Below, piece by piece: positions 33,203-44,437 of a stretch of DNA of 64,000 bases. Numbering within the stretch: the first letter of the stretch is position 1; each line of letters begins with the position of its first letter. Origin of the DNA: Permianibacter aggregans (GTDB lineage Bacteria > Pseudomonadota > Gammaproteobacteria > Enterobacterales > Permianibacteraceae); NCBI RefSeq assembly GCF_009756665.1, contig NZ_CP037953.1, forward strand, positions 2,480,001 through 2,544,000. The letters are read 5' to 3'. A program made the translations under genes and the position numbers. The notes below the pieces were generated by a model that ran no database searches, had not been told where the DNA came from, and saw only the letters and a program-made list of their open reading frames with translations.

Positions 33203-34339
33203 ATGGTCGCCAGCCAACGTCTATACAGCATCGATCGCTTGCGAGGTCTGGTCATCATTCTGATGGCGCTCGATCATGTTCGCGATTTCTTTTCGCCAAC
33301 GCCTTTCTGGCCTGAAGATGTCAGCCAGACGACACCAGAGTGGTTCTTCACCCGCTGGATAACGCATCTCTGCGCGCCGCTGTTCATTCTACTCGCTGGT
33401 ACGTCGGCATTTCTGCGTGAACAGAAGGTCGGCAAAATTGCCATGAGCCATTACCTGGCGACGCGCGGTTTGATGCTGGTGATTCTGGAAGTGACGATCA
33501 TTTCGTTTTCCTGGCAGCTCAGCACGACGCCGATTGTATTCTTGCAGGTGATCTGGGCCATTGGTGTCAGCATGATCGTGCTGGCCGCGCTCATTCATCT
33601 GCCGAACTGGGCGATTGCCATTTTCGCGTTCGGACAAATTGTCTTGCACAACCTGCTCGATCAGCTGAATCAAGGCGATATGGGCTTTGCCTATGCATCG
33701 CTGCACTTCAGCGCCTACTTCCCTTGGCATAGCAGTGGCTGGGGCGCATTTGTCGCGTATCCGCTGATCCCGTGGATGGGCGTAATGGCCGTCGGTTATC
33801 TCCTCGGCAACTGGATGATACAAGCGAGCAATGAGCGGCAGAAAAAACTGGTCTGGACCGGCGTTGCTTGCATCGTCATTTTTCTGATCTTGCGTGCCGT
33901 GAATCTGTACGGTGATCCGGTGCCATGGAGCGAGCAGGAGCGAGGTCCAGTTTACACGCTGCTGTCGTTTTTGAATCTGGCCAAGTATCCACCGTCGCTA
34001 CTATATTTGCTTATCACCATTGGTCCCGGATTATTGTTGCTGCGCTGGTTCGAGAAAGTGCCGCCGGTTGGTGACAGTGTGCTGCTGTTGTTTGGTCGTC
34101 ATCCGTTGTTTTTCTATTTGATTCATATCCCGATCATTCATTTGCTGGCGATGGCTTATGCCCATTTCACCTGGGGCGAGATGCCTTCGTTATTCGGCGC
34201 CCAGCCCTACTTTCCGCCGGGCTATGAAGCCAGTTTGCTACGCTTGTATCTGGCATGGATTTCGATACTGATTCTGCTTTGGGCCGCGTGCCATTACTGG
34301 GATCAGTATCAGCAAAAGAAACGACTGGTGAGACGATGA
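33203..34339 (+). CDS. DUF1624 / heparan-alpha-glucosaminide acetyltransferase-like membrane protein
   Basis: A 378-residue integral membrane protein of the DUF1624 (HGSNAT_cat) group, related to acyltransferase-3-like enzymes that move acetyl groups across the membrane. It begins with the family signature RLYSIDRLRGLVIILMALDHVRDFF, including the conserved DxxRG and catalytic-type His. About ten hydrophobic helices follow. The acceptor is unknown. Its stop overlaps the ATG of the methyltransferase gene (ATGA), so the two are a translationally coupled operon, which hints at a shared substrate, although nothing else supports it. Confidence 0.85.
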   Translation: MVASQRLYSIDRLRGLVIILMALDHVRDFFSPTPFWPEDVSQTTPEWFFTRWITHLCAPLFILLAGTSAFLREQKVGKIAMSHYLATRGLMLVILEVTIISFSWQLSTTPIVFLQVIWAIGVSMIVLAALIHLPNWAIAIFAFGQIVLHNLLDQLNQGDMGFAYASLHFSAYFPWHSSGWGAFVAYPLIPWMGVMAVGYLLGNWMIQASNERQKKLVWTGVACIVIFLILRAVNLYGDPVPWSEQERGPVYTLLSFLNLAKYPPSLLYLLITIGPGLLLLRWFEKVPPVGDSVLLLFGRHPLFFYLIHIPIIHLLAMAYAHFTWGEMPSLFGAQPYFPPGYEASLLRLYLAWISILILLWAACHYWDQYQQKKRLVRR

Positions 34340-35082
34340 ATGGCGATCATTTTTCTGCGGTAGCGCAAAGCTATGCTGAGTTTCGTCCGCAATACCCACT
34401 GAGCTTGTATCAATGGTTACGGCGACAGGTGCCAACCGCGAAGCGGGTTTGGGATGTTGGCTGCGGTTCCGGTCAGGCGACACTGATGCTAGCCGATCAT
34501 TTCGCCGACGTGATCGCCACCGACATCAGCGAGCAACAATTGGCGAAAGCCGAGACGCGCGACAATATTCGTTATCTGCATGCTGATGAACAATGTCCGG
34601 AACTCGCCGATCAATCAATTGATTTGATCACCGTGGCGCAAGCACTGCACTGGTTCAATCTCGATCGCTTTTACCCGGAGGTCAATCGAGTATTGAAACC
34701 GGAGGGCGTGTTGGCGGTCTGGACCTATTCACCGATTCGTCTGCGTGATGAAAGCTTGAACACGATCATGCAGGACTATTATCAGCGCGTTGCCGCACCA
34801 TGGTGGCCGCCGGGGCGTGAGCATGTCGACCGCGGTTACCGCGATTTGTCGTTTCCATTCCCGACGCTACCCGATCCGCAAATCGAGATGTCGCAAACGA
34901 TGACCATCGATGGATTATGCGGTTATGTGCGCAGTTGGTCGGCCAGCGCCCGCTGCATGGAAACCACCGGCAAGGATCCGACCGAGGAACTTTATCAGGC
35001 CTTGTTGCAACAGATTACGCCGGAGCAAACCGTTGAGGTTTACTGGCGGCTGACCGTACGCGCTGGTCGCAAATCGCTTTGA
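34336..35082 (+). CDS. Class I SAM-dependent methyltransferase
   Basis: A 248-residue class I methyltransferase. Motif I is VWDVGCGSGQATLML (residues 36-50), motif II acidic residue is in VIATDIS, and the motif post-III segment VAQALHWFNLDRFYPEVNRVLKPEGVLAVW is well conserved. This resembles the family of small-molecule methyltransferases with an FSAVAQSYAEFRPQYP start. Substrate cannot be told. The ATG overlaps the stop of the upstream membrane gene. It converges on the AMMECR1 gene 20 bases away. Confidence 0.88.
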   Translation: MNGDHFSAVAQSYAEFRPQYPLSLYQWLRRQVPTAKRVWDVGCGSGQATLMLADHFADVIATDISEQQLAKAETRDNIRYLHADEQCPELADQSIDLITVAQALHWFNLDRFYPEVNRVLKPEGVLAVWTYSPIRLRDESLNTIMQDYYQRVAAPWWPPGREHVDRGYRDLSFPFPTLPDPQIEMSQTMTIDGLCGYVRSWSASARCMETTGKDPTEELYQALLQQITPEQTVEVYWRLTVRAGRKSL

Positions 35083-35101
35083 ACGTTTACCGACGGCCTA
35101 A

Positions 35102-35677
35102 CTATTGACTGAAAAGCCGCGTTGACGGGATCTTGATCGTCGCGTACCGGTAGTACTGTGCTTTTGCCGAAAACTGTGGCGGTAATCCGGCTTTCTGCCG
35201 CAATGCGATCAGAAAATCCTGTGGTTCGGAAAAATGCGACCAGACTTCCGGCAGAAATGTCGCGCGCCGATGCTCCTGCACCACGGTCACGCCGTGGACC
35301 TCCGGTCGCAGTTGCTGCAGTAATTCCGTTTCGTTTTCAGTAATCAGGGCTTCCGATGGCAGCAACACCGATAAGCTCAGCATCGTTTGTGGCCATTCCT
35401 CAGCGCTCAATGGTTTAAAGCGCGGATCTTCAAACGCTGCTGCCCTGGCATTGAACCAGATGTCCTCAGCCAGGCTACGGCGTGGCTGCAGGCTGCCAAC
35501 GCAGCCGCGCAAGGATTCATCAATATGCAGCGTCACAAACACCGATAGCCATTCATGCAACCAGCTCGGCAGTGACGACCAATCTGGCGGCTGCTGCTCA
35601 CCAAGAAAATACTGGCCAACACTCCGTCGTGCCAGCTCCAAGGCCTGCTGCTGCTCTGCCGAATCCGGTGCTGCCAT
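35102..35677 (-). CDS. amrA: AmmeMemoRadiSam system protein A (AMMECR1 domain)
   Basis: A ~191-residue AMMECR1-fold protein. The motif LRGCVGSLQPRRSLAEDIWFNARAAAFEDPRF is diagnostic, including the invariant LRGCxG. It ends a bicistronic minus-strand operon with the MEMO1-type gene. ATG 35677 lies 4 bases after the MEMO1 stop and gives a family-typical length; in-frame ATGs at 35704-35761 would overlap it. Together with the radical SAM enzyme across the divergent promoter, it forms the conserved AmmeMemoRadiSam set, whose biochemical role is still poorly known. Confidence 0.9.
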   Translation of the reverse strand: MAAPDSAEQQQALELARRSVGQYFLGEQQPPDWSSLPSWLHEWLSVFVTLHIDESLRGCVGSLQPRRSLAEDIWFNARAAAFEDPRFKPLSAEEWPQTMLSLSVLLPSEALITENETELLQQLRPEVHGVTVVQEHRRATFLPEVWSHFSEPQDFLIALRQKAGLPPQFSAKAQYYRYATIKIPSTRLFSQ

Positions 35678-35681
35678 CAAC

Positions 35682-36461
35682 TCAGTGGACGACAAAGCTG
35701 GCATAACCGACGACATGATCGCGCTTGCCGGCCGTGTCGCCGGAATTGCGGTAGTCGACACAATGAATCTGCCAATGATGTTGATGGGCGAAACGCAAGA
35801 AGCCGTTCAACGGATAGGCGCCACAGGCTTCGTTGCCACGCATCTGTTGTTCTGCGGCTTCGATTTTCTCAATCGTGTGTTCATCGACTTCTACCGCTTC
35901 GTCATAAGGCAGGTAATGAGACAGGTCGCTGCTGAGCAAAAGCAAAGTCTGTTCATCGCTAAGTTGTTCAATCGCCCCGGCAAGCTCCTCGGCACTGCAT
36001 TGGCCGACGACCAAGGGGAAGATGGTGACATCCGGCAGAATCGTTTGCAGGAACGGCAGTTGCACTTCCAGCGAATGCTCATCCTCATGTGCGTCATCAC
36101 GAATTTTTATCAGCGGAATTTTTTTAGAACGATCTCGTAATGTTCGATCAATCGGCACGATACCAAGCGGCGTTTCAAACGCATCGAAATTGCTGGCGGC
36201 TAAACCACGTAGTGCAACGCGGTGTGCCGGTCCAAGCAGCAATACTCGTTGAAATGTTTTGCCCGCAAGCAAACGGTAAGCGCTCGCCGCTACCGAGCCG
36301 GAATAGCGATAGCCGGCATGCGGGGCTATCAGTGCCTTGACTGCCGGTACTTCAATCGGCAACGGTTCATTGAGTAAATCCGTGACCAGGTGTTTCAGTG
36401 CAGTGGTTGAAGCCGGGTAAAACATTCCGGCCACGGCGGCCGGTCTTACGTTCATAGTCAA
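35682..36461 (-). CDS. amrB: AmmeMemoRadiSam system protein B (MEMO1 family)
   Basis: A 259-residue MEMO1/class III extradiol dioxygenase-fold protein. Key motifs are PAAVAGMFYP at the start, IAPHAGYRYSG (metal-site-type His), VLLLGPAHR, EDEHSLEVQLPFLQ and LLLSSDLSHYLPYDEA. Bacterial members co-occur with AMMECR1 and a radical SAM protein, as here. Human MEMO1 binds copper or iron; the bacterial substrate is not established. The gene is first in its operon, divergent from the radical SAM gene, with 125 bases between that should hold both promoters. Confidence 0.92.
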   Translation of the reverse strand: MTMNVRPAAVAGMFYPASTTALKHLVTDLLNEPLPIEVPAVKALIAPHAGYRYSGSVAASAYRLLAGKTFQRVLLLGPAHRVALRGLAASNFDAFETPLGIVPIDRTLRDRSKKIPLIKIRDDAHEDEHSLEVQLPFLQTILPDVTIFPLVVGQCSAEELAGAIEQLSDEQTLLLLSSDLSHYLPYDEAVEVDEHTIEKIEAAEQQMRGNEACGAYPLNGFLRFAHQHHWQIHCVDYRNSGDTAGKRDHVVGYASFVVH

Positions 36462-36586
36462 TTCTCCATGGCGTTACACTGATTGCACTATTATCCATAG
36501 ACCGAGTCCAACAACCAGACAAGGTTTAGACTTTGATGGTCACAACAAGGTTCGTGCAATAACAACATGTGAAGCATGAACCAGCC

Positions 36587-37678
36587 ATGACAAACGTGAT
36601 GAATGACGCTTACACGATACCCGGACGTTACTGGTACACCATGGATGACGGGCGCTTGCACTGCACGCTTTGTCCTCGCTCGTGCAAAATTCATGAAGGT
36701 CAGCGCGGCCTGTGTTTTGTTCGTGGCGCCGAAGCGGGCCAGATGTGGCTTTACAGTTATGGCCGTTCCAGCGGTTTCTGTATTGACCCGATTGAGAAAA
36801 AGCCGCTGAATCATTTTTTGCCGGGATCGAGTGTGCTGAGTTTTGGTACTGCCGGTTGTAATCTCGCCTGCAAGTTCTGCCAAAACTGGGATATCTCGAA
36901 AGCGCGTGAAATGGATAAGCTGGCGAGCTATGCCGGGCCGGAGCAAATTGCCACGCACGCCAAACAGCTTGGTTGTCGCAGTATTGCCTTTACCTATAAC
37001 GATCCGGTCATCTTTCTCGAATACGCGGTCGATTGCGCACAAGCGGCGCACGAGCAAGGTTTGAAAGCGGTGGCGGTAACAGCTGGCTATATCACTGAAC
37101 AAGCCAGGCCGGAGTTCTATCGCTATATGGATGCTGCCAATGTCGATCTGAAAGCCTTCACGGAATCGTTCTATAAAAAGCTCTGCGGTGCTTCACTGGA
37201 GGCCGTCAAGGAAACTTTGGTGTATTTAAGAAAAGAAACCACGGTCTGGTTTGAAATCACCACCTTGCTGATTCCCGATCACAACGATAGTGACGAAGAA
37301 ATCCATGAGATGTGCACCTGGATTGCTGAACACATTGGCGTCGATGTGCCCCTGCATTTCACCGCGTTTCATCCTGACTTCAAGATGATGGATATTCCGC
37401 GCACGCCGGCTTCAACGCTGACACGAGCCCGTGATATCGCGCTGAAATATGGTTTGCACTACGTGTACACCGGCAATGTTCATGATCGATTAGGCAGCAG
37501 TACCTATTGTCCGAACTGTCACCGAGGCGTCATCGAACGCGATTGGTATGAGCTGGGCGAATACGTGCTTGATGTGACCGGGCATTGCCGTCACTGCGGA
37601 ACCACCATAAGCGGCGTATTCGATGGCCTACCGGAACGCTTCGGTAGACGAAGAATTCCGGTGAGTTTGTCGGCGTAG
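36587..37678 (+). CDS. amrS: AmmeMemoRadiSam system radical SAM enzyme
   Basis: A ~363-residue radical SAM enzyme with the CxxxCxxC cluster motif in GCNLACKFCQNWDIS (C91, C95, C98 from this start). An N-terminal Cys-rich segment CTLCPRSCKIHEGQRGLC and a C-terminal zinc-like pair set (CPNCHRG and CRHCGTT) complete the family pattern. The start is uncertain: GTG 36569, ATG 36587 and ATG 36599 are all in frame and none has a clear ribosome site. It is divergent from the MEMO1/AMMECR1 operon and converges on pepQ with a 4-base gap, so the shared end must be tightly packed. Confidence 0.93.
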   Translation: MTNVMNDAYTIPGRYWYTMDDGRLHCTLCPRSCKIHEGQRGLCFVRGAEAGQMWLYSYGRSSGFCIDPIEKKPLNHFLPGSSVLSFGTAGCNLACKFCQNWDISKAREMDKLASYAGPEQIATHAKQLGCRSIAFTYNDPVIFLEYAVDCAQAAHEQGLKAVAVTAGYITEQARPEFYRYMDAANVDLKAFTESFYKKLCGASLEAVKETLVYLRKETTVWFEITTLLIPDHNDSDEEIHEMCTWIAEHIGVDVPLHFTAFHPDFKMMDIPRTPASTLTRARDIALKYGLHYVYTGNVHDRLGSSTYCPNCHRGVIERDWYELGEYVLDVTGHCRHCGTTISGVFDGLPERFGRRRIPVSLSA

Positions 37679-37682
37679 TAAA

Positions 37683-38999
37683 TCAGAGTGCGTCAAATGC
37701 TTCGCGGCTCAAGTTGCGATGGCCATCTTTGGTCACCAGCACATTGTCCTCAATGCGGACACCACCGAAAGGTTTGAACTGCTCGACATTTTGCCAGTTG
37801 ATCTGCTTGGCTTCCGGTTTCTGCTGCAGCTCTTCCAGCAGCATATTGATGAAATAGATGCCGGGCTCAATCGTGAACACCATGTCCTGCTCGACTTTGC
37901 GGGTCATTCGCAGATACGGGTGCGCGCTCGGCGGTGGATTGTTCTCGCCTTTGTCATTCAGGAAGCGGCCACCGATATCGTGCACCTGAATGCCAAGCAA
38001 GTGGCCGATACCATGCGGGAAGAACGTCGCGGTAACGCCACTCTCGACCATCGCTTCGGCGCTCATGTTGACGAGCTCGAAGCGTTTCAGAATTTCGGCG
38101 ATATCGTGATGAAACGCCAGATGCACATCGAGATATTGCTGACCGGGCTTAATCGCCGCGATGCGTTTCAGTTGCATGTCATCAACGGCCTGAATCAGTT
38201 CGGCAAAAGCATTTTTCTCACGGCTATAGGTGCGGGTGATATCGGAGGCATAACCGTTGCTGATGGCACCGGCGTCAATCAAGAACGAACGTGAATCTTT
38301 TGGCGCGTTGTTTTGCAACTCGGTGTAATGCAATACCGCACCATGTTCGTTCAGCGCAATGATATTGCCGTACGGTAACTGGCTTTCCTGCAAACCGGTC
38401 GCCGCGACATAAGCATGGTGAATATCGAGTTCACTTTTACCGGCCAGAAAAGCATCGCGGGCGGCGTTGTGGGCGCGGGCGGCGACGCGATTGGCTTCAG
38501 CAATGCTGTCAATTTCGTAGGGGGTTTTATAGCCGCGTTGCCAGTGCAGCGGCGCCAGCAACGGCACCGGATTGAACGCATGGAAACCCCAGCCGGTGAA
38601 TGCGTCGGTATCTTCTCCGATGAACGCAGTTTTCGGTTGCAGATTCAGCAAGGCTTTCGCTTCCGATGGCGTGCGAATGACGCGAATATCAAAATGTTCG
38701 ACCCAGTAACCGCTCGGATCTTCCGGTACCACATGCCAGTAGTCGCGCGGTTGCAAAAAGATCAGCACCGGTTTTTGTTCCGGTTTGATCACGACCAGGC
38801 AATGCGGGGGCATCGTCAGCGGCAACAACTGCACGAAATTTGGATTCGGTTTGAATGGGTAATGGTAATCGTCCTGGAACGCGACTTTCGGAATCCCGGA
38901 ATGGACGACAACCTGATCAAAACCGCTGCTGGCCATGGCTTTCTGGTAGCGGTCGAGCACGGTCTGCAAATGGCTGGCGTAGTGAGCGGCAGTGGTCAT
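37683..38999 (-). CDS. pepQ: Xaa-Pro dipeptidase PepQ
   Basis: A 438-residue metallopeptidase (M24, pita-bread fold) that splits dipeptides with C-terminal proline and, in E. coli, also phosphotriesters. The metal ligands are visible in FLIDAGAISNGYASDITRTYS (two Asp), the His in FFPHGIGHLLGIQVHD, the Glu in FTIEPGIYFI and the Glu in VRIEDNVLV. The length fits E. coli PepQ (443). It is divergent from fadB with 305 bases between; pepQ next to fadBA is a conserved gammaproteobacterial arrangement. Confidence 0.95.
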   Translation of the reverse strand: MTTAAHYASHLQTVLDRYQKAMASSGFDQVVVHSGIPKVAFQDDYHYPFKPNPNFVQLLPLTMPPHCLVVIKPEQKPVLIFLQPRDYWHVVPEDPSGYWVEHFDIRVIRTPSEAKALLNLQPKTAFIGEDTDAFTGWGFHAFNPVPLLAPLHWQRGYKTPYEIDSIAEANRVAARAHNAARDAFLAGKSELDIHHAYVAATGLQESQLPYGNIIALNEHGAVLHYTELQNNAPKDSRSFLIDAGAISNGYASDITRTYSREKNAFAELIQAVDDMQLKRIAAIKPGQQYLDVHLAFHHDIAEILKRFELVNMSAEAMVESGVTATFFPHGIGHLLGIQVHDIGGRFLNDKGENNPPPSAHPYLRMTRKVEQDMVFTIEPGIYFINMLLEELQQKPEAKQINWQNVEQFKPFGGVRIEDNVLVTKDGHRNLSREAFDAL

Positions 39000-39303
39000 G
39001 GAACATCCTTCGATCTAGGTTGAATCGGGTGGCGCTGGCACCACCATAATGGTCAGCCCGTAAGAATACCGGTTTTCGCTGGTGCTCGGCTTGGCCTTGA
39101 ACCCCGTGACGGCAGCCTGTACGTCCAAACCGGCCGGCAACGGTCGCCATTCGGGCTTATACTGAGCGTTTATTTCTTCGGATTTGACCGGGAAGGCTTG
39201 TCATCTGGTCGGGCCAGAGCCTACTATCGGTTTTTCCGCATTGCATCAGGTGCCGCATCACGCTGGCGCCTCTCCATCCACCACCCCGTCAGGGAGACTG
39301 AAC

Positions 39304-41454
39304 ATGCTGTTCGAAGGCAAGTCCATAACCTGCACCATGCTGGAAGGCGGTATCGTCGAATTCCAGTTCAATCTGCAGAACGAATCGGTCAACAAATTCA
39401 ACCGCGACACGCTCGCCGAGTTCAACGAAGCCACGGCAACGCTGGCCAAGAACAAGGATGTCAAAGGCGTGGTCGTCACCAGCGGCAAGGACGTGTTTAT
39501 CGTCGGCGCTGACATCACCGAATTCCTGAGTTTGTTTGCCGCCGGTCGCGACAAATTGATCGAATGGACCAAGCAAGCCAACGCCATCTTCAATGGCTTT
39601 GAAGATCTGCCGGTGCCAACGGTTTGCGCCATCAACGGCATCGCCCTTGGCGGCGGCATGGAAATGGCGCTGTCCTGCGATTACCGCATTGCCTCAACGT
39701 CGGCCCAAGTTGGCTTGCCGGAAGTAAAACTGGGCTTGATCCCAGGCTTTGGCGGTACGACGCGTTTGCCACGTCTAATTGGCTCTGACAATGCCTTGGA
39801 ATGGATTGCCACCGGCAACCAATACAAAGCCGAAGACGCGCTGAAAGTTGGTGCCGTTGATGCCGTTGCTGAACCCGGCAAACTGAAAGACGCTGCCATT
39901 CAAATGGTCAAGCAAGCGATTGAAGGCAAGCTGAATTGGCAGAAGCGCCGCGAGCAGAAAAAATCGGCACTGAAACTGAACAAGATGGAAAGCCTGATGG
40001 CGTTTTCTACGTCGAAAGCCTTCGTTGCCGGCAAAGCCGGCCCGCATTACCCGGCGCCGATGGAAGCCGTCAATGTCGTCGAAAAAGCCGCGCGTTTGGC
40101 TCGCGACGAAGCGCTGCTGATTGAGCACGAAGGTTTTGCCAATGTCGCGCTGTCGGATCAAGCATCGAGTCTTATCACCATTTTCCTCAATGATCAGCTG
40201 ATCAAAAAAGGCGCCAAGAAAGCCGCCAAAGCCGCGAAGCCGATTCATTGGGCAGGCGTGCTCGGGGCCGGCATCATGGGCGGTGGTATTGCTTACCAAG
40301 CCGCTTCGCGCGGCACGCCAATGGCAATGAAAGATATCAAGCCGGAAGCACTGGATTTGGGCATGTCTGAGGCCAGCAAAATCCTGTTGAAAGGCGTCGA
40401 GATTGGCAAAATCACCAATCAACAAATGGCAAAAACACTAGCCAGCATCACGCCAACTTTGGAGTACAGCACGCTAAAGGATTGCGATATCGTCGTCGAA
40501 GCCGTTGTCGAGAACCCGAAAGTCAAAGACAGTGTGCTGTGCGAAATGGAAAGTGTGCTCGGTGACAAGGCCATTCTGGCCTCGAACACCTCGACCATCT
40601 CTATAGATCTGCTGGCGAAAAACTTGAAGCGTCCGGAGAATTTCTGCGGCATGCACTTCTTCAACCCGGTGCACAAAATGCCGTTGGTCGAAGTGATTCG
40701 CGGCAAGAAAACTTCGGAAGAAACGATCGCAACGGTCGTTGCTTGGGCTAGTGCGATGGGCAAATCGCCAATCGTCGTCAATGATTGCCCAGGCTTCCTG
40801 GTCAACCGCGTGTTGTTCCCGTATTTCCATGGCTTCTCACTGCTACTGCGTGACGGAGCGGATTTCACCGCTGTTGACAAAGTCATGGAGAAATTCGGCT
40901 GGCCGATGGGCCCGGCCTACTTGCTCGATGTCGTCGGTTTGGATACCGCTGTGCACGCCGCCAACGTCATGGCCGAAGGCTTCCCGGACCGGATGAAGAA
41001 AGAATTCAAAGATGCCATTGAGGCGCTGTACGAACAGAAACGTTTCGGCCAGAAAAACGGCAAAGGTTTCTATGCTTATTCGCAAGACAAAAAAGGCAAA
41101 CCGAAAAAAGATGCCGATCCGGTCGCGTTCGACATCATCAAGAGCACCGGTGTTGGCAGCAAAGAATTCGATAAGCAAGACATCATCGACCGGATGATGA
41201 TTCCGATGCTGATCGAAACCGTTCGCTGTTTAGAGGAGAAAATTGTCGCGACACCTTCCGAGGCCGACATGGGTCTCGTTTACGGTATCGGCTTCCCGCC
41301 ATTCCGTGGTGGCGCGCTGAAATACCTCGACACCATTGGTCTCGATAAATTCATCGCCCGCGCTGAGCAATTCAAAGATCTGGGCAAGCTCTATGAGCCG
41401 ACCGAAACGATGCGCGACATGGCCAAAAAAGGCCAGAAGTACTACAGCCTTTAA
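39304..41454 (+). CDS. fadB: Fatty acid oxidation complex subunit alpha FadB
   Basis: A 716-residue trifunctional enzyme of beta-oxidation: enoyl-CoA hydratase/isomerase in the N-terminal third (oxyanion motif [18 protein letters not shown]) and 3-hydroxyacyl-CoA dehydrogenase in the rest (NAD motif [22 protein letters not shown]; catalytic His in [20 protein letters not shown]). ATG 39304 is preceded by AGGGAGA; an open frame further upstream has no support. The alpha subunit binds FadA to form the alpha2-beta2 complex. fadA follows after 25 bases. Length matches E. coli FadB (729). Confidence 0.97.
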   Translation: MLFEGKSITCTMLEGGIVEFQFNLQNESVNKFNRDTLAEFNEATATLAKNKDVKGVVVTSGKDVFIVGADITEFLSLFAAGRDKLIEWTKQANAIFNGFEDLPVPTVCAINGIALGGGMEMALSCDYRIASTSAQVGLPEVKLGLIPGFGGTTRLPRLIGSDNALEWIATGNQYKAEDALKVGAVDAVAEPGKLKDAAIQMVKQAIEGKLNWQKRREQKKSALKLNKMESLMAFSTSKAFVAGKAGPHYPAPMEAVNVVEKAARLARDEALLIEHEGFANVALSDQASSLITIFLNDQLIKKGAKKAAKAAKPIHWAGVLGAGIMGGGIAYQAASRGTPMAMKDIKPEALDLGMSEASKILLKGVEIGKITNQQMAKTLASITPTLEYSTLKDCDIVVEAVVENPKVKDSVLCEMESVLGDKAILASNTSTISIDLLAKNLKRPENFCGMHFFNPVHKMPLVEVIRGKKTSEETIATVVAWASAMGKSPIVVNDCPGFLVNRVLFPYFHGFSLLLRDGADFTAVDKVMEKFGWPMGPAYLLDVVGLDTAVHAANVMAEGFPDRMKKEFKDAIEALYEQKRFGQKNGKGFYAYSQDKKGKPKKDADPVAFDIIKSTGVGSKEFDKQDIIDRMMIPMLIETVRCLEEKIVATPSEADMGLVYGIGFPPFRGGALKYLDTIGLDKFIARAEQFKDLGKLYEPTETMRDMAKKGQKYYSL

Positions 41455-41464
41455 TGCCCGGTGA

Positions 41465-42643
<1,179 letters not shown>

Positions 42644-42660
42644 ACGCCTCATCAACCGAG

Positions 42661-42687
42661 AAAAAGGGACCGTACGGTCCCTTTTTT
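42661..42687 (+). terminator. Rho-independent terminator after fadBA
   Basis: A self-complementary AAAAAGGGACC-GTAC-GGTCCCTTTTTT (42661-42687) ends in six T residues 18 bases after the fadA stop. The symmetry would also let it terminate transcription from the right. Confidence 0.93.
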
Positions 42688-42817
42688 GTTGCCTGAGAAA
42701 CGCGTGAGCGAGTGCGCCGAGCAAGCCAATGGCTGCACTTGCAGAAATGGGACAATCGACTACGCTGGAAGGATTCTCCTGTTCGCAAAAATCATCACGA
42801 TGATCAATGGAGGGAGT

Positions 42818-43909
42818 ATGAAGCATGCGTTGTTGCTGGCTGCAATGGCCAGCTTGCCGGCGTTTGCCGCCGATCTGAAATTCTCCGGGTTTGGTAGTCT
42901 TGTTGGTGCCGAAGTGCTTTCGGGGGATGGCTATGTCGCGCACTATCCCTCGATGGCGACTTACGACAGCAAATTTGATATCACGGAGGAGAGTCGGCTT
43001 GGTTTGCAAGCGACGGCGGTGTTCACCGATGAGCTATCAACAACGATACAAATGACCTCACGCGGCTCGTTGAACTGGGAGCCGGATATCGAATGGTTTT
43101 ATCTGACCTGGCAGCCAAAAACAGAATGGCGTATTCAAGCCGGGCGCATGCGTATACCGGCGTACCTGTATAGCGACTACATGGATGTTGGTTTTGCCTA
43201 CAATTTTATCCGCGTACCTGGCGACGCCTATTCGGTGGACGCGGTTAACTACAATGGCCTCAGTGCCACCTATTCACACAGCTTTGGCCCCGTCGACACT
43301 TCGTTCCAGCTTTATGGCGGGCGGGAAAAAACCGAACCGAATGTGCTGATGAGTTACATACGGCAGTTCGAGCATGATCGCGATTACACCGATATGTATG
43401 GCGCCGTGTTCAATCTTTGGTATCGCTGGTTGAACTTCCGCTTGAGCTATTTGACCACGGATATTCAGGAAGAGGCCGATCCGGATGTTGTACCGGTATT
43501 CGTCACACCGATTCGTACACTGCCAAATGGTCGGGTGATCACCGATGATTTCAATATCCAGTTTTACGATGTCGCGTTTTTGCTCGACTTCAATCCGGTA
43601 TCGGTTGTCGTCGAGTACAACGAATACGAGTACTACACGTCTTGGCTGGCATCCTTCGCCTACAACATGGATAAGTGGACCTATCATTTTACTGCCAGCG
43701 ATTTCGAGCTCAACGAAGCATGGGAGGCGCACTCAACGGTAGGTGTTGGTTTCCGCTACGACGTCAACAGCAATCTGGCGTTCAAGATGCAGCTCGATCG
43801 CTTTGATGATACCGGCGAGAATCCCTTCACCAGCGCACCAAATCCGATTTGCCGTTGCGCCGATGGTGATGTCATGGTGCTTTCCGCTGGCGTTGACTTT
43901 GTATTCTAG
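42818..43909 (+). CDS. Outer-membrane beta-barrel (porin-like) protein
   Basis: A 363-residue exported protein. The signal peptide is MKHALLLAAMASLPAFAAD, with cleavage after AFA. The mature part is a regular alternation of amphipathic strands ending in AGVDFVF, a C-terminal Phe typical of outer-membrane proteins recognised by the BAM complex. Strand motifs such as LGLQATAVFTDELSTTIQM and EWFYLTWQPKTEWRIQAGRM recall porins of the OprP/OprO-like or DUF3138-like groups; the substrate is unknown. ATG 42818 follows GGAGGGAG. The next gene, a phosphate-binding-type protein, starts 10 bases after the stop. Confidence 0.82.
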   Translation: MKHALLLAAMASLPAFAADLKFSGFGSLVGAEVLSGDGYVAHYPSMATYDSKFDITEESRLGLQATAVFTDELSTTIQMTSRGSLNWEPDIEWFYLTWQPKTEWRIQAGRMRIPAYLYSDYMDVGFAYNFIRVPGDAYSVDAVNYNGLSATYSHSFGPVDTSFQLYGGREKTEPNVLMSYIRQFEHDRDYTDMYGAVFNLWYRWLNFRLSYLTTDIQEEADPDVVPVFVTPIRTLPNGRVITDDFNIQFYDVAFLLDFNPVSVVVEYNEYEYYTSWLASFAYNMDKWTYHFTASDFELNEAWEAHSTVGVGFRYDVNSNLAFKMQLDRFDDTGENPFTSAPNPICRCADGDVMVLSAGVDFVF

Positions 43910-43918
43910 GAGGACACC

Positions 43919-44335
43919 ATGAACAAGCTGCTTTACTCCCTACTGGCTGCAACATGGTGCTCACTGGCGCAAGCAGAAATCGCCGTGATTGTGCATCCCT
44001 CGTCCGCGATCGATGCATTAACCGAGGACGATGTCGCCAGACTCTATTTGGGTAAGAGCAAAAGTTTTCCCAATGGTGACCAAGCGACACCGCTTAACCA
44101 AGAGGAAGGTTCGGCAACGCGCCAAGCGTTTCATGAACAAGTGACGAAAAAGAACCCGAGCCAATACAAAGCGTATTGGTCGCAATTGGTGTTCACCGGC
44201 AAAGGTACACCACCAAAGGAAGCCGCCAATGATGGCGCGGTAAAATCGATGGTCGCCGCCAATCCGGGCACGATTGGTTACATCGATGCCGGCGCCGTCG
44301 ACAGTTCCGTGAAAGTGGTGATGAAAGTGCCGTGA
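43919..44335 (+). CDS. Short periplasmic substrate-binding (PstS-like) protein
   Basis: A 138-residue exported protein. The signal peptide is MNKLLYSLLAATWCSLAQA and the mature part resembles one lobe of phosphate-binding proteins: VHPSSAIDALTEDDVARLYLGKS, WSQLVFTGKGTPPKEA, MVAANPGTIGYIDAG. It is far shorter than PstS (~320), but single-lobe 'substrate-binding-domain' proteins of this size are common next to outer-membrane barrels. Its start lies 10 bases after the barrel gene with AGGAGG as ribosome site, so the two form an operon. A ligand such as phosphate is plausible but not shown. Confidence 0.82.
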   Translation: MNKLLYSLLAATWCSLAQAEIAVIVHPSSAIDALTEDDVARLYLGKSKSFPNGDQATPLNQEEGSATRQAFHEQVTKKNPSQYKAYWSQLVFTGKGTPPKEAANDGAVKSMVAANPGTIGYIDAGAVDSSVKVVMKVP

Positions 44336-44437
44336 TCACTCGTGCTATTCCGGACGGGGGAAACTCAAACGTCATAAGAGCGGGTATTATCAACGCGATG
44401 CTATGCTATCTGGATGATTGGGCTTCCAGACTAATTC

